Assembly (NCBI GenBank): GCA_002342415.1
Contig: DDPY01000012.1
Coordinates: 30,838-73,148, forward strand
Length of the DNA stretch: 42,311 nt
From: Prevotella sp. UBA2456
GTDB taxonomy: Bacteria; Bacteroidota; Bacteroidia; Bacteroidales; Bacteroidaceae
Reading direction: 5' to 3'
In this document: in pieces, positions 18,104 through 27,226 of the stretch
Layout of the letters: the number at the start of each line of letters is the position of its first letter
How positions within the stretch are numbered: the stretch's first letter is position 1
Notes under the pieces: model-generated
What the model was told of the DNA's origin: nothing
Database searches by the model: none
Seen by the model: the letters and a program-made list of their open reading frames with translations, nothing else
Made by a program: the position numbers and the translations under genes

Positions 18104-19372
18104 CTACTTCTTCTCTAAGTCTATCCAGAAGGTAGAACCTTTATCCACCTCAGACTCAACACCTACAGTGCCATTCATGGAGAGAGCCAAACTCCGACAG
18201 ATACTCAAGCCCAACCCCGTACCTGAGACGAACTCATCAACCTTGACGAAACGCTCAAAGAGGTGGTCGTTACACATCTCTGCAGGAATACCCTTACCTG
18301 TATCCCGTACCCAGATGCGCCAATGGCTGCCCAAAGACGTACAACCCAATGTAACCTGCCCCTTGGAGGTAAACTTCATTGCATTATTCAGATACTGGTT
18401 GAGCACCTCGCGAAGACGTTCCTTATCTGTTGTCAGCTGAGGCAGATGGTCTATATCTTCAACCACTATGGCAACTCCTGTCTCCTCTGACTTCTCTCTA
18501 TACTTGTCTGACAGCTCGTCGAATACAGACTTCAACAGGAACGTAGTCAGCTTGAGTGCTCCCCCGCCACGTGCTTCCAACTTCGACATACTGACGATGT
18601 CGTCAAAGATACGCAGCAATTCGGCATTGTTGTGCTTGATCAAGTCCATCAACCCCTGACGCTCTTCAGAGTCCTCCACACCAGCAAGCACTTCACTGAA
18701 GCCTACAATAGCGTTGAGAGGAGTACGAATCTCATGACTAATATTCGCCAGGAAAGCAGACTTCAGTCGGTCGCTCTCCTCTGCATGATAAACAGCCTCC
18801 ATCAGGGCCTGCTCTATCTCCTTCTGCTGGTCGATACGCATCAGTGTTCCCACAATGCTCTGAGGGAGCCCCTCAAGGTTGCGCTTGTCGACAGTAGCAT
18901 ATCCTTCTATCCAATAGGTACGAGAACTATGCGGCACTTGCATCTGAAACTGCAGATGGCTGACATCAATTTTACCTTCCACCAGATCCTGAAGAACCTG
19001 CTTGAGCTTTTCAGCATCCTCTGGCACCACGTGCTCATAGATTTCGCTCATGCTGGTATTGGGTGGGAAGTCATTGGTCTCGCCAGCATCGCGGTAGTCA
19101 CTTTCAATAGTAATCGTATGCGTAGCGATATCAATGCGCCAAATGGCCAGCTTCATCGCCTTCAGCACCAGGTCGTATTCCACAGAGTGAATTTTCACCT
19201 TCGACAACAGGCGCAATTCCGACTTTAATGAACGGTACTGACGATATTGATAGTACAATAAGATAGCAGCTCCCACCAACATCGGAAGTCCTACTATCCA
19301 TACCAGAATGTCAAAACGGAGCAACGACCGGATGGATAAAAACAGGATCGTACATAGTACCGTCATAATCAT
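18104..19372 (-). CDS. membrane sensor histidine kinase with PAS domain
   Basis: About 422 residues. I chose the ATG at 19372 (MIMTVLCTIL) rather than an upstream TTG at 19393, because the latter overlaps the -7-like box TAATTTTG (minus, 19398-19391). Two membrane segments (about 1-20 and 25-45) are followed by a PAS-like domain (about 65-185) and HisKA with FLANISHEIRTPLNAIVGFSEVL (His near 205). The HATPase follows, with N-box LNQYLNNAMKFTS, G1 VRDTGKGIP and G2 GTGLGLSICRSLA. No response regulator lies nearby, so its partner is elsewhere. It is the first gene of a tightly packed unit with an ATP-grasp-like protein, a HAD hydrolase and DUF5686. Confidence 0.9.
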   Translation of the reverse strand: MIMTVLCTILFLSIRSLLRFDILVWIVGLPMLVGAAILLYYQYRQYRSLKSELRLLSKVKIHSVEYDLVLKAMKLAIWRIDIATHTITIESDYRDAGETNDFPPNTSMSEIYEHVVPEDAEKLKQVLQDLVEGKIDVSHLQFQMQVPHSSRTYWIEGYATVDKRNLEGLPQSIVGTLMRIDQQKEIEQALMEAVYHAEESDRLKSAFLANISHEIRTPLNAIVGFSEVLAGVEDSEERQGLMDLIKHNNAELLRIFDDIVSMSKLEARGGGALKLTTFLLKSVFDELSDKYREKSEETGVAIVVEDIDHLPQLTTDKERLREVLNQYLNNAMKFTSKGQVTLGCTSLGSHWRIWVRDTGKGIPAEMCNDHLFERFVKVDEFVSGTGLGLSICRSLALSMNGTVGVESEVDKGSTFWIDLEKK

Positions 19373-19441
19373 CTTTGCATTTATCAAGGGCAAAATTACA
19401 TAAAAAATATGAATTATGAGCGATGTATTAAGAATTATTTG

Positions 19442-19449
19442 TATCTTTG
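19442..19449 (+). promoter_or_regulatory. -7 box for the RlmL-type gene
   Basis: TATCTTTG lies 23 bases before the start codon at 19473, matching TAnnTTTG. No convincing TTTG is seen at -33. Confidence 0.55.
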
Positions 19450-19472
19450 CACCATATTTATAAAATTACATC

Positions 19473-20951
19473 ATGACACAGCAATTTGAAATGATCGCCA
19501 AGACCTTTATGGGTCTGGAGCCCGTCTTGGCGAAAGAACTGACGCAGTTGGGCGCAAGTAATGTGCAGACAGGACGCCGCATGGTGTCCTTTACCGGTGA
19601 TAAGGAAATGATGTATCGTGCCAATTTTCAACTGCATACAGCCATACGTATTCTGAAACCTATCAAGCACTTCAAGGCCCAGTCGGCAGACGATGTCTAC
19701 GAGGGCGTGAAGACGGTAGACTGGTTACAATATCTTGCTCTCGACAAGACATTTGCCGTTGACTCTGTGGTCTTTTCCGACGAGTTCCGCCACTCTAAGT
19801 TCGTGGCCTATAAGGTAAAAGATGCCATTGTCGACCAATTCCGCGAGAAGACAGGCAAGCGTCCGAACATCAGCATCTCCAATCCTGATATGCGACTGCA
19901 CATCCATATTGCCGACGTGGCTCCAGGACAAAGCGAATGTACGCTCTGTCTGGACTCCAGTGGCGAGAGCCTGCACCGTCGAGGCTATCGTCAGGAGTCT
20001 GTCGAGGCACCCCTGAACGAGGTGTTGGCTGCCGGAATGATTCTGATGACGGGGTGGCAGGGCGAGACTGACTTCATTGACCCCATGTGCGGTTCCGGCA
20101 CCCTGCTCATCGAGGCTGCCCTTATCGCCCGCAACATGGCACCAGGTCTGTTCCGCAAGGAGTTCGCTTTTGAGAAGTGGCCCGATTTCGATGCAGAGCT
20201 CTTCGACGAGATCTACAATGACGACTCTCAGGAGCGACCGTTCGATCACCACATCTACGGCTACGATGTAGATATCAAAGCTGTCAACACAGCGCGCATG
20301 AATGTCAAGGCAGCAGGACTGACCAGTAATATCACGGTGACAGAACAAGACTTCAAGGACTTCCAACAGCCCCTGCACCCCAGCATTATGATTACCAACC
20401 CACCCTATGGTGAGCGTATTTCTACCCCCAACCTGCTGGCCACCTACAAGATGATTGGCGAACGCCTGAAACATGAGTTTGTAGGCAACGACGCCTGGGT
20501 GCTCAGCTATCGCGAGGAATGCTTCGAGCAGATTGGCTTGAAGCCAAGCATCAAGATTCCTCTGTTCAATGGTTCTTTGGAATGCGAGTTCCGCAAATAC
20601 CAGATGTTCGACGGCAAGATGAAGGTCTTCCGCGAAGAAGGCGGTACGGTCAAGACAGAAGAAGAGAAGCGGCAGATGGCCGAAAAACACCGTTTCAAGA
20701 AAGAGCGTGAGTTCAAGAAGCGCCTCGACGAGCAGGAAGAGAACGAAGGAGCAGACATCCGCAACTTCAAATTCCACTCGCTGGAGGAGAAAAAGAAACG
20801 AGAGGTTCGCAAACCTTACGAGGGCAGAGGAGACAGAGAGGACCGAAAGCCCAGAGAGGACCGAAAATCTAAAGATTTCAAGAAGCCTTTCAAGAAAGGC
20901 GGTCACGACTATGGCAAAAAGAACAGGAAATTCAACCATGATGAAGATTAA
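19473..20951 (+). CDS. rlmL: THUMP domain class I SAM-dependent RNA methyltransferase (RlmL N-terminal domain type)
   Basis: A 492-residue methyltransferase that probably makes N2-methylguanosine in 23S rRNA, like the RlmL half of E. coli RlmKL. The N-terminal region contains a THUMP domain (about 45-150), followed by the UPF0020 methyltransferase. Motif I is FIDPMCGSGTLLIEAA near 205, and the catalytic motif IV is TNPPYGERI near 308. The last 80 residues are a highly charged Lys/Arg/Glu/Asp tail, probably disordered and RNA-contacting. The fused RlmK domain of enterobacteria is absent. It is divergent from the histidine kinase gene, and its 3' end overlaps the start of the peptidase gene by about 11-14 bases. 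Confidence 0.88.
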   Translation: MTQQFEMIAKTFMGLEPVLAKELTQLGASNVQTGRRMVSFTGDKEMMYRANFQLHTAIRILKPIKHFKAQSADDVYEGVKTVDWLQYLALDKTFAVDSVVFSDEFRHSKFVAYKVKDAIVDQFREKTGKRPNISISNPDMRLHIHIADVAPGQSECTLCLDSSGESLHRRGYRQESVEAPLNEVLAAGMILMTGWQGETDFIDPMCGSGTLLIEAALIARNMAPGLFRKEFAFEKWPDFDAELFDEIYNDDSQERPFDHHIYGYDVDIKAVNTARMNVKAAGLTSNITVTEQDFKDFQQPLHPSIMITNPPYGERISTPNLLATYKMIGERLKHEFVGNDAWVLSYREECFEQIGLKPSIKIPLFNGSLECEFRKYQMFDGKMKVFREEGGTVKTEEEKRQMAEKHRFKKEREFKKRLDEQEENEGADIRNFKFHSLEEKKKREVRKPYEGRGDREDRKPREDRKSKDFKKPFKKGGHDYGKKNRKFNHDED

Positions 20952-23133
20952 GTCACTCCTTGGCCTGATAACCCTACTCACCCTATCCCCTCTCTCCATG
21001 AGTGCTCAGGAACAAAAGCTCTTTACGCTGGAAGACCTCAACTTCGGAGGTACCAACTACCGTAACCTGCAACCGTCGAACAAGTGGTATGAGTGGTGGG
21101 GCGATCAGCTGGTACGCACAGACATCGATGCCTGCTATCTTATAGATGCCAAGACAGGAAAGGAGTCGAAGCTCTTTACACTGGACGATATCAACAATGG
21201 GATTCTGCACGACAAGAAGAACGTGGTGCGCTATCTCTATTCCGCCTCCTTCCCCTACCCCGACAAGCCTATTGTCGCCATAGACAACGGGCAGGCACTC
21301 ATGCTGATTGACTTCAAGACCCGCCAGTTAGTCTGGCAAGACACCCTCTCAAGGCAAACAGCCAAAGACTGGTGTTCCCAGTCGAAAGCAACAGCCTTTG
21401 TCGAGGACAACCAGCTGTACGTCACAGACGGTCAGGGGGCGAAGCATCAGCTGACTACCGACGGCAGTCGCGAGATTGTCTATGGCCAAAGCGTTCACCG
21501 CAATGAGTTCGGCATCCAAAAGGGCACCTTCTGGAGCCCCGACGGTCAGCGGCTGGCATTCTATCGCATGGACCAGTCGATGGTCAGCGACTACCCTCAG
21601 GTGGATATCTATCCGCGTGAGGCCGAACATCAGCCCGACAAATATCCTATGGCAGGCATGAACACCCATCGGGTGACGGTAGGCATCTACAACCTGCAAA
21701 CACAGAAGACTGTCTACCTCCATACCCCTGTGGGTTCTGTATCCGGCGACTCTGCTGCCAGCTCTACGCCTGTCTACTTCACCAATATTGCCTGGAGCCC
21801 TGATGCAAAGACCATCTATCTGTTTGAGTTGAACCGCGACCAGAACGACTGCCGCCTGGTCAGTTACGATGCGGCTACAGGCCAACGCCTCAAGGAGCTC
21901 TATCGCGAGACCAGCGACAAATACGTAGAACCCCTGCATCCCATCCAGTTCCTGCCTTGGGATGCTGACAAATTTATCATGCAGAGCCAGCGCGACGGCT
22001 ACAACCACCTCTATCTATATAATAAGGAGGGAAAGATGCTACGCCAGCTGACCAGTGGCTCATGGGTGGTACAGCAGGTGCTGGGATTCAACAAAAAGCA
22101 AAAGAGCATCATCCTTGCAGCCAATAAATATCATCCCCTGCACCGCTGGCTCTATAGCGTCGAAACCACTAATGGCAAGATGCAGGAGTTAGTAAGCGCC
22201 GATGGCGTGCATCAGGCAGAGCTCTCTGCATCAGGATGCTTCCTGCTCGATAAGTGGAGCGCCCCCACCCAGCCCCGCAACATCGACCTGATAGCCGTAG
22301 GAGGCAACGCCGCCAAGGCCACCCGACTGCTGACAGCTGAAGACCCGTGGGCCGACTACCAGCAGCCTCTTTTCGAGAGTGGCACTATCAAGGCTGCTGA
22401 CGGAAAGACCGACCTCTACTACCGAATGGTCAAGCCTCACGACTTCGACCCCTCGAAGAAATATCCTACCGTCATCTATGTCTACGGCGGTCCGCATGCA
22501 CACAATGTCGATGCCTCCTGGCATTGGGCCAGCCGTTCCTGGGAGACCTATATGGCACAGAAGGGCTATATCGTCTTCATCCTCGACAACAGAGGCAGCG
22601 AGAACCGCGGACGCGACTTTGAGCAGGCCACCTTCCGCCAGCTGGGACAAATAGAGATGCAAGACCAGATGAAGGGCGTTGAATACCTGCGCTCCCTACC
22701 CTACGTCGACATGCAGCGTCTGGGTGTACACGGCTGGTCGTTTGGAGGCTTCATGACTATCTCGCTGATGCTCAACCATCCCGACGTGTTCAAGGTGGGC
22801 GTAGCTGGCGGTCCCGTCATCGATTGGAAATGGTATGAGGTGATGTATGGCGAGCGCTATATGGATACGCCGCAACAGAACCCCGAGGGCTATGCCAAGA
22901 GCTCGCTCATCGACAAAGCCAAGCATCTGAAAGGCAAGCTGCAAATCATCACAGGATACAATGACGACACCGTAGTGCCCCAGCACTGTCTGTCATTCCT
23001 CGATGCCTGCATCAAGGCTGGCACCCAGCCCGACTTTTTCGCCTATCCCGGCGAAGGTCACAACATGCGTGGACATGCCAGCGTCCATCTACACGAGCGC
23101 ATCACACAGTATTTCGAAGATTATCTAAAATGA
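20938..23133 (+). CDS. S9 family dipeptidyl peptidase IV-like enzyme
   Basis: About 731 residues. The likely start is one of two adjacent ATGs (20938 or 20941), giving a signal peptide (MKIKSLLGLITLLTLSPLSMSA). A longer in-frame extension upstream overlaps rlmL coding and lacks a signal peptide, so I rejected it. The N-terminal DPPIV beta-propeller is followed by an alpha/beta hydrolase domain. The catalytic Ser is in GWSFGGF, Asp in GYNDDTVVP and His in GEGHNMRGHA. VYGGPHAHNV gives the oxyanion-side motif. A periplasmic enzyme that removes X-Pro dipeptides from peptide N-termini is expected. Confidence 0.92.
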   Translation: MMKIKSLLGLITLLTLSPLSMSAQEQKLFTLEDLNFGGTNYRNLQPSNKWYEWWGDQLVRTDIDACYLIDAKTGKESKLFTLDDINNGILHDKKNVVRYLYSASFPYPDKPIVAIDNGQALMLIDFKTRQLVWQDTLSRQTAKDWCSQSKATAFVEDNQLYVTDGQGAKHQLTTDGSREIVYGQSVHRNEFGIQKGTFWSPDGQRLAFYRMDQSMVSDYPQVDIYPREAEHQPDKYPMAGMNTHRVTVGIYNLQTQKTVYLHTPVGSVSGDSAASSTPVYFTNIAWSPDAKTIYLFELNRDQNDCRLVSYDAATGQRLKELYRETSDKYVEPLHPIQFLPWDADKFIMQSQRDGYNHLYLYNKEGKMLRQLTSGSWVVQQVLGFNKKQKSIILAANKYHPLHRWLYSVETTNGKMQELVSADGVHQAELSASGCFLLDKWSAPTQPRNIDLIAVGGNAAKATRLLTAEDPWADYQQPLFESGTIKAADGKTDLYYRMVKPHDFDPSKKYPTVIYVYGGPHAHNVDASWHWASRSWETYMAQKGYIVFILDNRGSENRGRDFEQATFRQLGQIEMQDQMKGVEYLRSLPYVDMQRLGVHGWSFGGFMTISLMLNHPDVFKVGVAGGPVIDWKWYEVMYGERYMDTPQQNPEGYAKSSLIDKAKHLKGKLQIITGYNDDTVVPQHCLSFLDACIKAGTQPDFFAYPGEGHNMRGHASVHLHERITQYFEDYLK

Positions 23134-23175
23134 ACTAGTAACACTAGTAAAACTAGTAGAACTAGCAAAAACTAG
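23134..23175. repeat. five ACTAG units at 9-10 base spacing
   Basis: ACTAG occurs at 23134, 23143, 23152, 23161 and 23171, as a near-perfect ACTAGTAAA-type nonamer array. It fills most of the 56-base gap between the peptidase and serB genes. The last two copies lie just upstream of the serB start. Confidence 0.85.
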
Positions 23176-23189
23176 CAAAAAACGCTAAG

Positions 23190-24419
23190 ATGAAAGAAGA
23201 ACAAATACTCGTCCGCATCACGGGGCAGGACCGCCCTGGCCTGACAGCCTCCATCATGGGCATCCTGGCCAAATACGATGCCCAGATACTGGATATCGGA
23301 CAGGCCGACATCCACAGCACCCTGTCGTTGGGCATCCTCATCCGCATGGACGAGATGAAGTCGGGACTGGCCATGAAGGAACTGCTGTTCAAGGCTACTG
23401 AGCTGGGAGTCAACATCGGTTTTGCACCCATCAGCGACGAGGAATACGAGGCATGGGTAGACCATCAGGGCAAAAACCGTTACATCCTCATGGTGCTGGG
23501 CCGCCAGTTGGAAGCCCGTCAGATAGAGGCTGCCACGCGCATTCTCGCTGACCAAGGGCTGAACATCGACTCCATCCTGCGTCTGACGGGTCGCAAGAGC
23601 ATCAAGAATCCCGCCAAGCATGTCCGTGCCTGCATCCAGTTCTCGCTGCGTGGTGAACCCATCAACCGTCAGGAGATGCAGTCGAAGCTGATGAAGTTGT
23701 CGCAGCAGATGGAAATCGACTTCTCCTTCCAGCGCGACGATATGTTCCGCCGTATGCGCCGCCTCATCTGCTTCGATATGGACTCGACGCTGATTCAGAC
23801 CGAGTGCATAGACGAACTGGCAGAGCGCAACGGCGTGGGGGCAGAGGTGCGCGCCATCACCGAGAGTGCCATGCGTGGCGAGATTGACTTCAAGGAGAGC
23901 TTCACCCGCCGCGTGGCCCTGCTGAAGGGTCTGGATGTCAGCGTCATGCAAGATATAGCAGAGCATCTGCCCATCACGGAGGGTGTCGACCGCCTGATGT
24001 CCATCCTCAAGACTTGCGGATACAAGATTGCCATCCTTTCGGGCGGCTTTACCTATTTTGGCGAATACCTCCAGCGCCGATATGGTATCGACTATGTCTA
24101 TGCCAACGAACTGGAAATCGGCGAGGACGGCAAGCTGACAGGCCGTTACGTGGGCGAAATAGTCGATGGTCACCGCAAGGCGGAGCTATTGAAGCTCATC
24201 GCCCAGGTAGAGAAAGTCAATCTGGCACAGACCATTGCCGTTGGCGATGGGGCCAACGACCTGCCCATGATCTCTGAGGCTGGCCTGGGTATCGCCTTCC
24301 ACGCCAAGCCCCGTGTGGTGGCTAATGCCGAACAAAGCATCAACACCATCGGACTGGACGGAGTACTTTACTTCCTCGGATTCAAGGACTCCTATCTGGG
24401 TGAGCAGGGGAAACTTTGA
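23190..24419 (+). CDS. serB: phosphoserine phosphatase with N-terminal ACT domains
   Basis: A 409-residue enzyme of L-serine biosynthesis (phosphoserine to serine). The N-terminal half has two ACT-like regions (about 5-80 and 97-175, the first with ITGQDRPGLTASIMG). The SerB HAD domain starts at 190, with CFDMDSTLIQTECIDEL carrying nucleophile Asp196 and Asp198. AILSGGFTYF gives motif II and VGDGANDLPM the metal-binding motif IV. All catalytic residues are present. The ACT region probably senses serine or another amino acid. It is followed closely by purD. Confidence 0.96.
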   Translation: MKEEQILVRITGQDRPGLTASIMGILAKYDAQILDIGQADIHSTLSLGILIRMDEMKSGLAMKELLFKATELGVNIGFAPISDEEYEAWVDHQGKNRYILMVLGRQLEARQIEAATRILADQGLNIDSILRLTGRKSIKNPAKHVRACIQFSLRGEPINRQEMQSKLMKLSQQMEIDFSFQRDDMFRRMRRLICFDMDSTLIQTECIDELAERNGVGAEVRAITESAMRGEIDFKESFTRRVALLKGLDVSVMQDIAEHLPITEGVDRLMSILKTCGYKIAILSGGFTYFGEYLQRRYGIDYVYANELEIGEDGKLTGRYVGEIVDGHRKAELLKLIAQVEKVNLAQTIAVGDGANDLPMISEAGLGIAFHAKPRVVANAEQSINTIGLDGVLYFLGFKDSYLGEQGKL

Positions 24420-24447
24420 AAGTTGAAAGTTGAGAGTTGAAAGTTGA
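24417..24447. repeat. TTGARAG heptamer array after serB
   Basis: About four tandem copies of TTGA(A/G)AG begin at the serB stop codon. The same heptamer recurs at 30624-30718 and 33495-33562. It is an interspersed simple repeat of this genome. Confidence 0.8.
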
Positions 24448-24461
24448 TAATTATAAAAGAT

Positions 24462-25730
24462 ATGAAGATACTATTGTTAGGCAGTGGCGGGCGTGAGCAC
24501 GCACTGGCATGGAAGATTGCTCAAAGCGACAAGTGTGAGAAACTGTTTATTGCACCGGGTAATGCCGGCACCAGCAACTGTGGTGAGAATGTACAGATGA
24601 AGGCCGACGACTTCGAGGCCGTCAAGACATTCTGCGTCGACCAGCAGATAGACATGGTGGTAGTAGGTCCTGAAGATCCGTTGGTAAAAGGCATCTACGA
24701 CGACCTGAAGGCCGATGCCCGCACCCAGGACATCCCCGTCATCGGCCCCACCAAGGCAGGAGCCGTTCTCGAAGGCTCTAAGGACTTTGCCAAGGCGTTC
24801 ATGCAGCGCCACCAGATTCCCACCGCCCGCTACGAGACCTTCGATGGCGAGCATCTGCAGGAGGGTCTGGCATTCTTGGAGACTCTGGAGGCCCCCTATG
24901 TCCTAAAGGCCGACGGACTTTGTGCTGGTAAGGGCGTGCTGATACTCCCCACCCTCGACGAGGCCAAGCGCGAGCTGAAAGAGATGCTGGGCGGCATGTT
25001 CGGCAATGCCTCCAGTCGCGTGGTCATCGAGGAGTTCCTGAGCGGCATCGAGTGCAGCGTCTTTGTGCTGACCGATGGCGAACACTACAAGATACTGCCC
25101 GAAGCCAAGGACTACAAGCGCATTGGCGAGCACGACACCGGCCTGAACACGGGCGGCATGGGCAGCGTATCGCCTGTTCCCTTTGCCACCAAAGAGTGGA
25201 TGCAGAAGGTGGACGACCGCATCATCCGCCCCACCGTCGAGGGGCTCAAGGCCGAAGGCATTCTCTACAAGGGCTTTATCTTCTTCGGACTCATCAATGT
25301 CAAAGGCGAGCCGATGGTCATCGAGTACAACTGCCGCATGGGCGACCCAGAGACGGAAAGCGTCATGCTGCGCCTCAAGAGCGATATTGTAGACCTGTTT
25401 GAAGGCGTAGCCGAGGGCAATCTGGACCAGCATGCCATCGAGTTCGACGAGCGCGCTGCCGTCTGCGTCATGCTGGTCAGCGGAGGCTATCCCCAGGAGT
25501 ACAAAAAGGGCTATCCCATCACGGGCATCGACCAGGTAGAGGGCAGTGTGGTCTTTCATGCCGGCACAGCGCTGAAGGACGGTCAGGTGGTCACCGCCGG
25601 CGGCCGCGTCATCGCCGTTTCCTCCTATGGCAAGGACAAGGCCGAAGCCCTGGCCAAGTCGTTCCAAGAGGCCCAGAAGATTCAGTTCACTGACAAGTAT
25701 TTCCGTCGCGACATCGGAGCTGACCTGTAA
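24462..25730 (+). CDS. purD: phosphoribosylamine-glycine ligase
   Basis: A 422-residue ATP-grasp enzyme of purine synthesis (5-phosphoribosylamine plus glycine plus ATP to GAR). The start is the ATG at 24462, giving the canonical MKILLLGSGGREHALAWK. An upstream TTG at 24444 lies in the heptamer repeat and is unlikely. Landmarks are VVVGPEDPLVKGI, VLKADGLCAGKGV, the GMGSVSP loop and IEYNCRMGDPETE (metal-binding Glu and Asn). Length is normal for the family. The next gene starts on the base after its stop. Confidence 0.97.
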   Translation: MKILLLGSGGREHALAWKIAQSDKCEKLFIAPGNAGTSNCGENVQMKADDFEAVKTFCVDQQIDMVVVGPEDPLVKGIYDDLKADARTQDIPVIGPTKAGAVLEGSKDFAKAFMQRHQIPTARYETFDGEHLQEGLAFLETLEAPYVLKADGLCAGKGVLILPTLDEAKRELKEMLGGMFGNASSRVVIEEFLSGIECSVFVLTDGEHYKILPEAKDYKRIGEHDTGLNTGGMGSVSPVPFATKEWMQKVDDRIIRPTVEGLKAEGILYKGFIFFGLINVKGEPMVIEYNCRMGDPETESVMLRLKSDIVDLFEGVAEGNLDQHAIEFDERAAVCVMLVSGGYPQEYKKGYPITGIDQVEGSVVFHAGTALKDGQVVTAGGRVIAVSSYGKDKAEALAKSFQEAQKIQFTDKYFRRDIGADL

Positions 25731-26669
25731 ATGGCAAAGAAGCAGTTACAGAACAAGATAGCAGAAAGCAAGCTGACCCTGCCCGTCGTCTCTCTCTACG
25801 CGATGGCGGTCTGGCTACTATGCGGAGCCATCACCCGTCAGTGGTGGCTCCAGTTTGGCGGCTTTGTCATGGCGACATACCTGATGATACTCCTGAACAA
25901 CTTCAATGCCCTTATCCGCATCTTTTCGCGAATGGTGAGCTGTTCGTTCATAGTGCTCTTCTGCGCCGCCTGCTTCCTGTTTCCGTCGGCGTATGGTGCC
26001 GTCCTGCAGGTATGCTATGTCGGCAGCCTCCTATTCCTCTTTGCCACCTATCAGGACAAAGAGGCCGCAGGCTTCGTCTACTATGCGTTTCTACTGATGG
26101 GCATCGCCACCATGCATTATTCGTTCCTGCTATGCTATCTGCCTGTCATCTGGCTACTGATGGCCACCCAGCTGCAGTCGCTCTCGGCACGCACGATGGG
26201 AGCGTCCATCCTGGGACTGCTCACCCCCTATTGGGTAGTGGCCTGTCTGTTGATATTCAACAAAGACATCGCGGCATTGCCCCGTCTGTTGCCCGACTGG
26301 AACAGCTTCATTCCGACGTTCAGTTATGCCGCCGTCACCGTTGGTCAGACTGCCACGCTGGCACTCGTCGCCCTATTGTATGTCACGGGTGTCGTACACT
26401 ACATCCGCAAGCATAGCTACGACCGCATCCGCACACGCCTTCTCTTCGAATTCTTCATCTGGATAGAGCTGGCCACCTTCCTCTTCATGGCTGCGATGCC
26501 CCAACACTACGACAGTCTGATGCGACTTGCCATCGTCAATGTCGCTCCGCTGGCAGGCCACTTCATCGTCTTTTCCGGCAACCGCCTGACCAATATCTAC
26601 TTCTGCATCATAACCCTGCTCATCTTCCTCATTACAGGCTATAATATATGGACCTCATATCTCTCCTGA
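25731..26669 (+). CDS. polytopic membrane protein of unknown function
   Basis: 312 residues with about nine hydrophobic segments spread over the whole length (for example 17-35, 40-57, 66-86, 90-106, 115-150, 160-178 and 285-308). A short basic N-terminus (MAKKQLQNK) precedes them. I do not recognise a named family. It starts directly after purD, and its last 22 bases overlap the DedA-like gene, so the three are probably co-transcribed. This is a common hypothetical membrane protein position in Bacteroidota, but no function is claimed. Confidence 0.75.
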   Translation: MAKKQLQNKIAESKLTLPVVSLYAMAVWLLCGAITRQWWLQFGGFVMATYLMILLNNFNALIRIFSRMVSCSFIVLFCAACFLFPSAYGAVLQVCYVGSLLFLFATYQDKEAAGFVYYAFLLMGIATMHYSFLLCYLPVIWLLMATQLQSLSARTMGASILGLLTPYWVVACLLIFNKDIAALPRLLPDWNSFIPTFSYAAVTVGQTATLALVALLYVTGVVHYIRKHSYDRIRTRLLFEFFIWIELATFLFMAAMPQHYDSLMRLAIVNVAPLAGHFIVFSGNRLTNIYFCIITLLIFLITGYNIWTSYLS

Positions 26670-27097
26670 TCAGTTACGGCTATTGGGGCATGCTGGTCAC
26701 CTCGTTCGTGGCGGGTTCCTTCTTCCCGTTCAGCAGCGAGGCCGTGATGACCGGGCTGCTGGCAGCAGGACTCGACCCGTGGCTGCTCATCATCTATGGC
26801 ACGATAGGCAATGTGGCGGGAGGTATGTTCAACTACTTCGTAGGGCGGCAGGGCAAGCTGGAGTGGATAGAGAAGTACCTGCACGTGAAGCAGAAAGACC
26901 TCGACCGTGCCACCGCCTTCATGGCCGGACGCGGCGCTTGGATGGGTTTCTTTGCCTTTCTGCCCGTGCTGGGCTCTGCCATCACCATCGTGCTGGGACT
27001 CATGCGTGCCAATATTCCCATCTCGCTGACCAGTATGGCCATCGGGAAATTCCTGCGCTATGTAGCCCTCGTCTATGGTGCCAATCTCTTCTTGTGA
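26648..27097 (+). CDS. DedA/YqaA family membrane protein (SNARE-associated type)
   Basis: A 149-residue membrane protein. SFFPFSSEAVMTGLLAAG matches the DedA/VTT signature around the re-entrant loop, followed by GTIGNVAGGMFNYFVGRQG. The C-terminal part has FFAFLPVLGSAITIVLGLMRA. It is short, in the size range of the YqaA subgroup. Family members act in lipid translocation and membrane homeostasis. The start overlaps the preceding membrane protein gene by 22 bases in another frame. Confidence 0.88.
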   Translation: MDLISLLISYGYWGMLVTSFVAGSFFPFSSEAVMTGLLAAGLDPWLLIIYGTIGNVAGGMFNYFVGRQGKLEWIEKYLHVKQKDLDRATAFMAGRGAWMGFFAFLPVLGSAITIVLGLMRANIPISLTSMAIGKFLRYVALVYGANLFL

Positions 27098-27181
27098 GAA
27101 AAAGATGATGTAAAAACGTTAAAAAAGACAAGGCAAAAGCAAAATCTTCTTTCTTCATTCTTCATTCTTCGCTAAAAAGGC

Positions 27182-27189
27182 TACCTTTG
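27182..27189 (+). promoter_or_regulatory. -7 box for the DUF2723 gene
   Basis: TACCTTTG matches the TAnnTTTG element, about 38 bases before the start codon. No clear -33 element is seen. A TTCTTCATTC direct repeat lies just upstream. Confidence 0.6.
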
Positions 27190-27226
27190 CAGGTTAGAAC
27201 AAGAAAATAATCACAGAAATAGACAG

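Noticed and set aside
20707..20937. Upstream extension of the S9 peptidase
   Set aside because: Overlaps the RlmL coding end. The start at 20938/20941 gives a good signal peptide.
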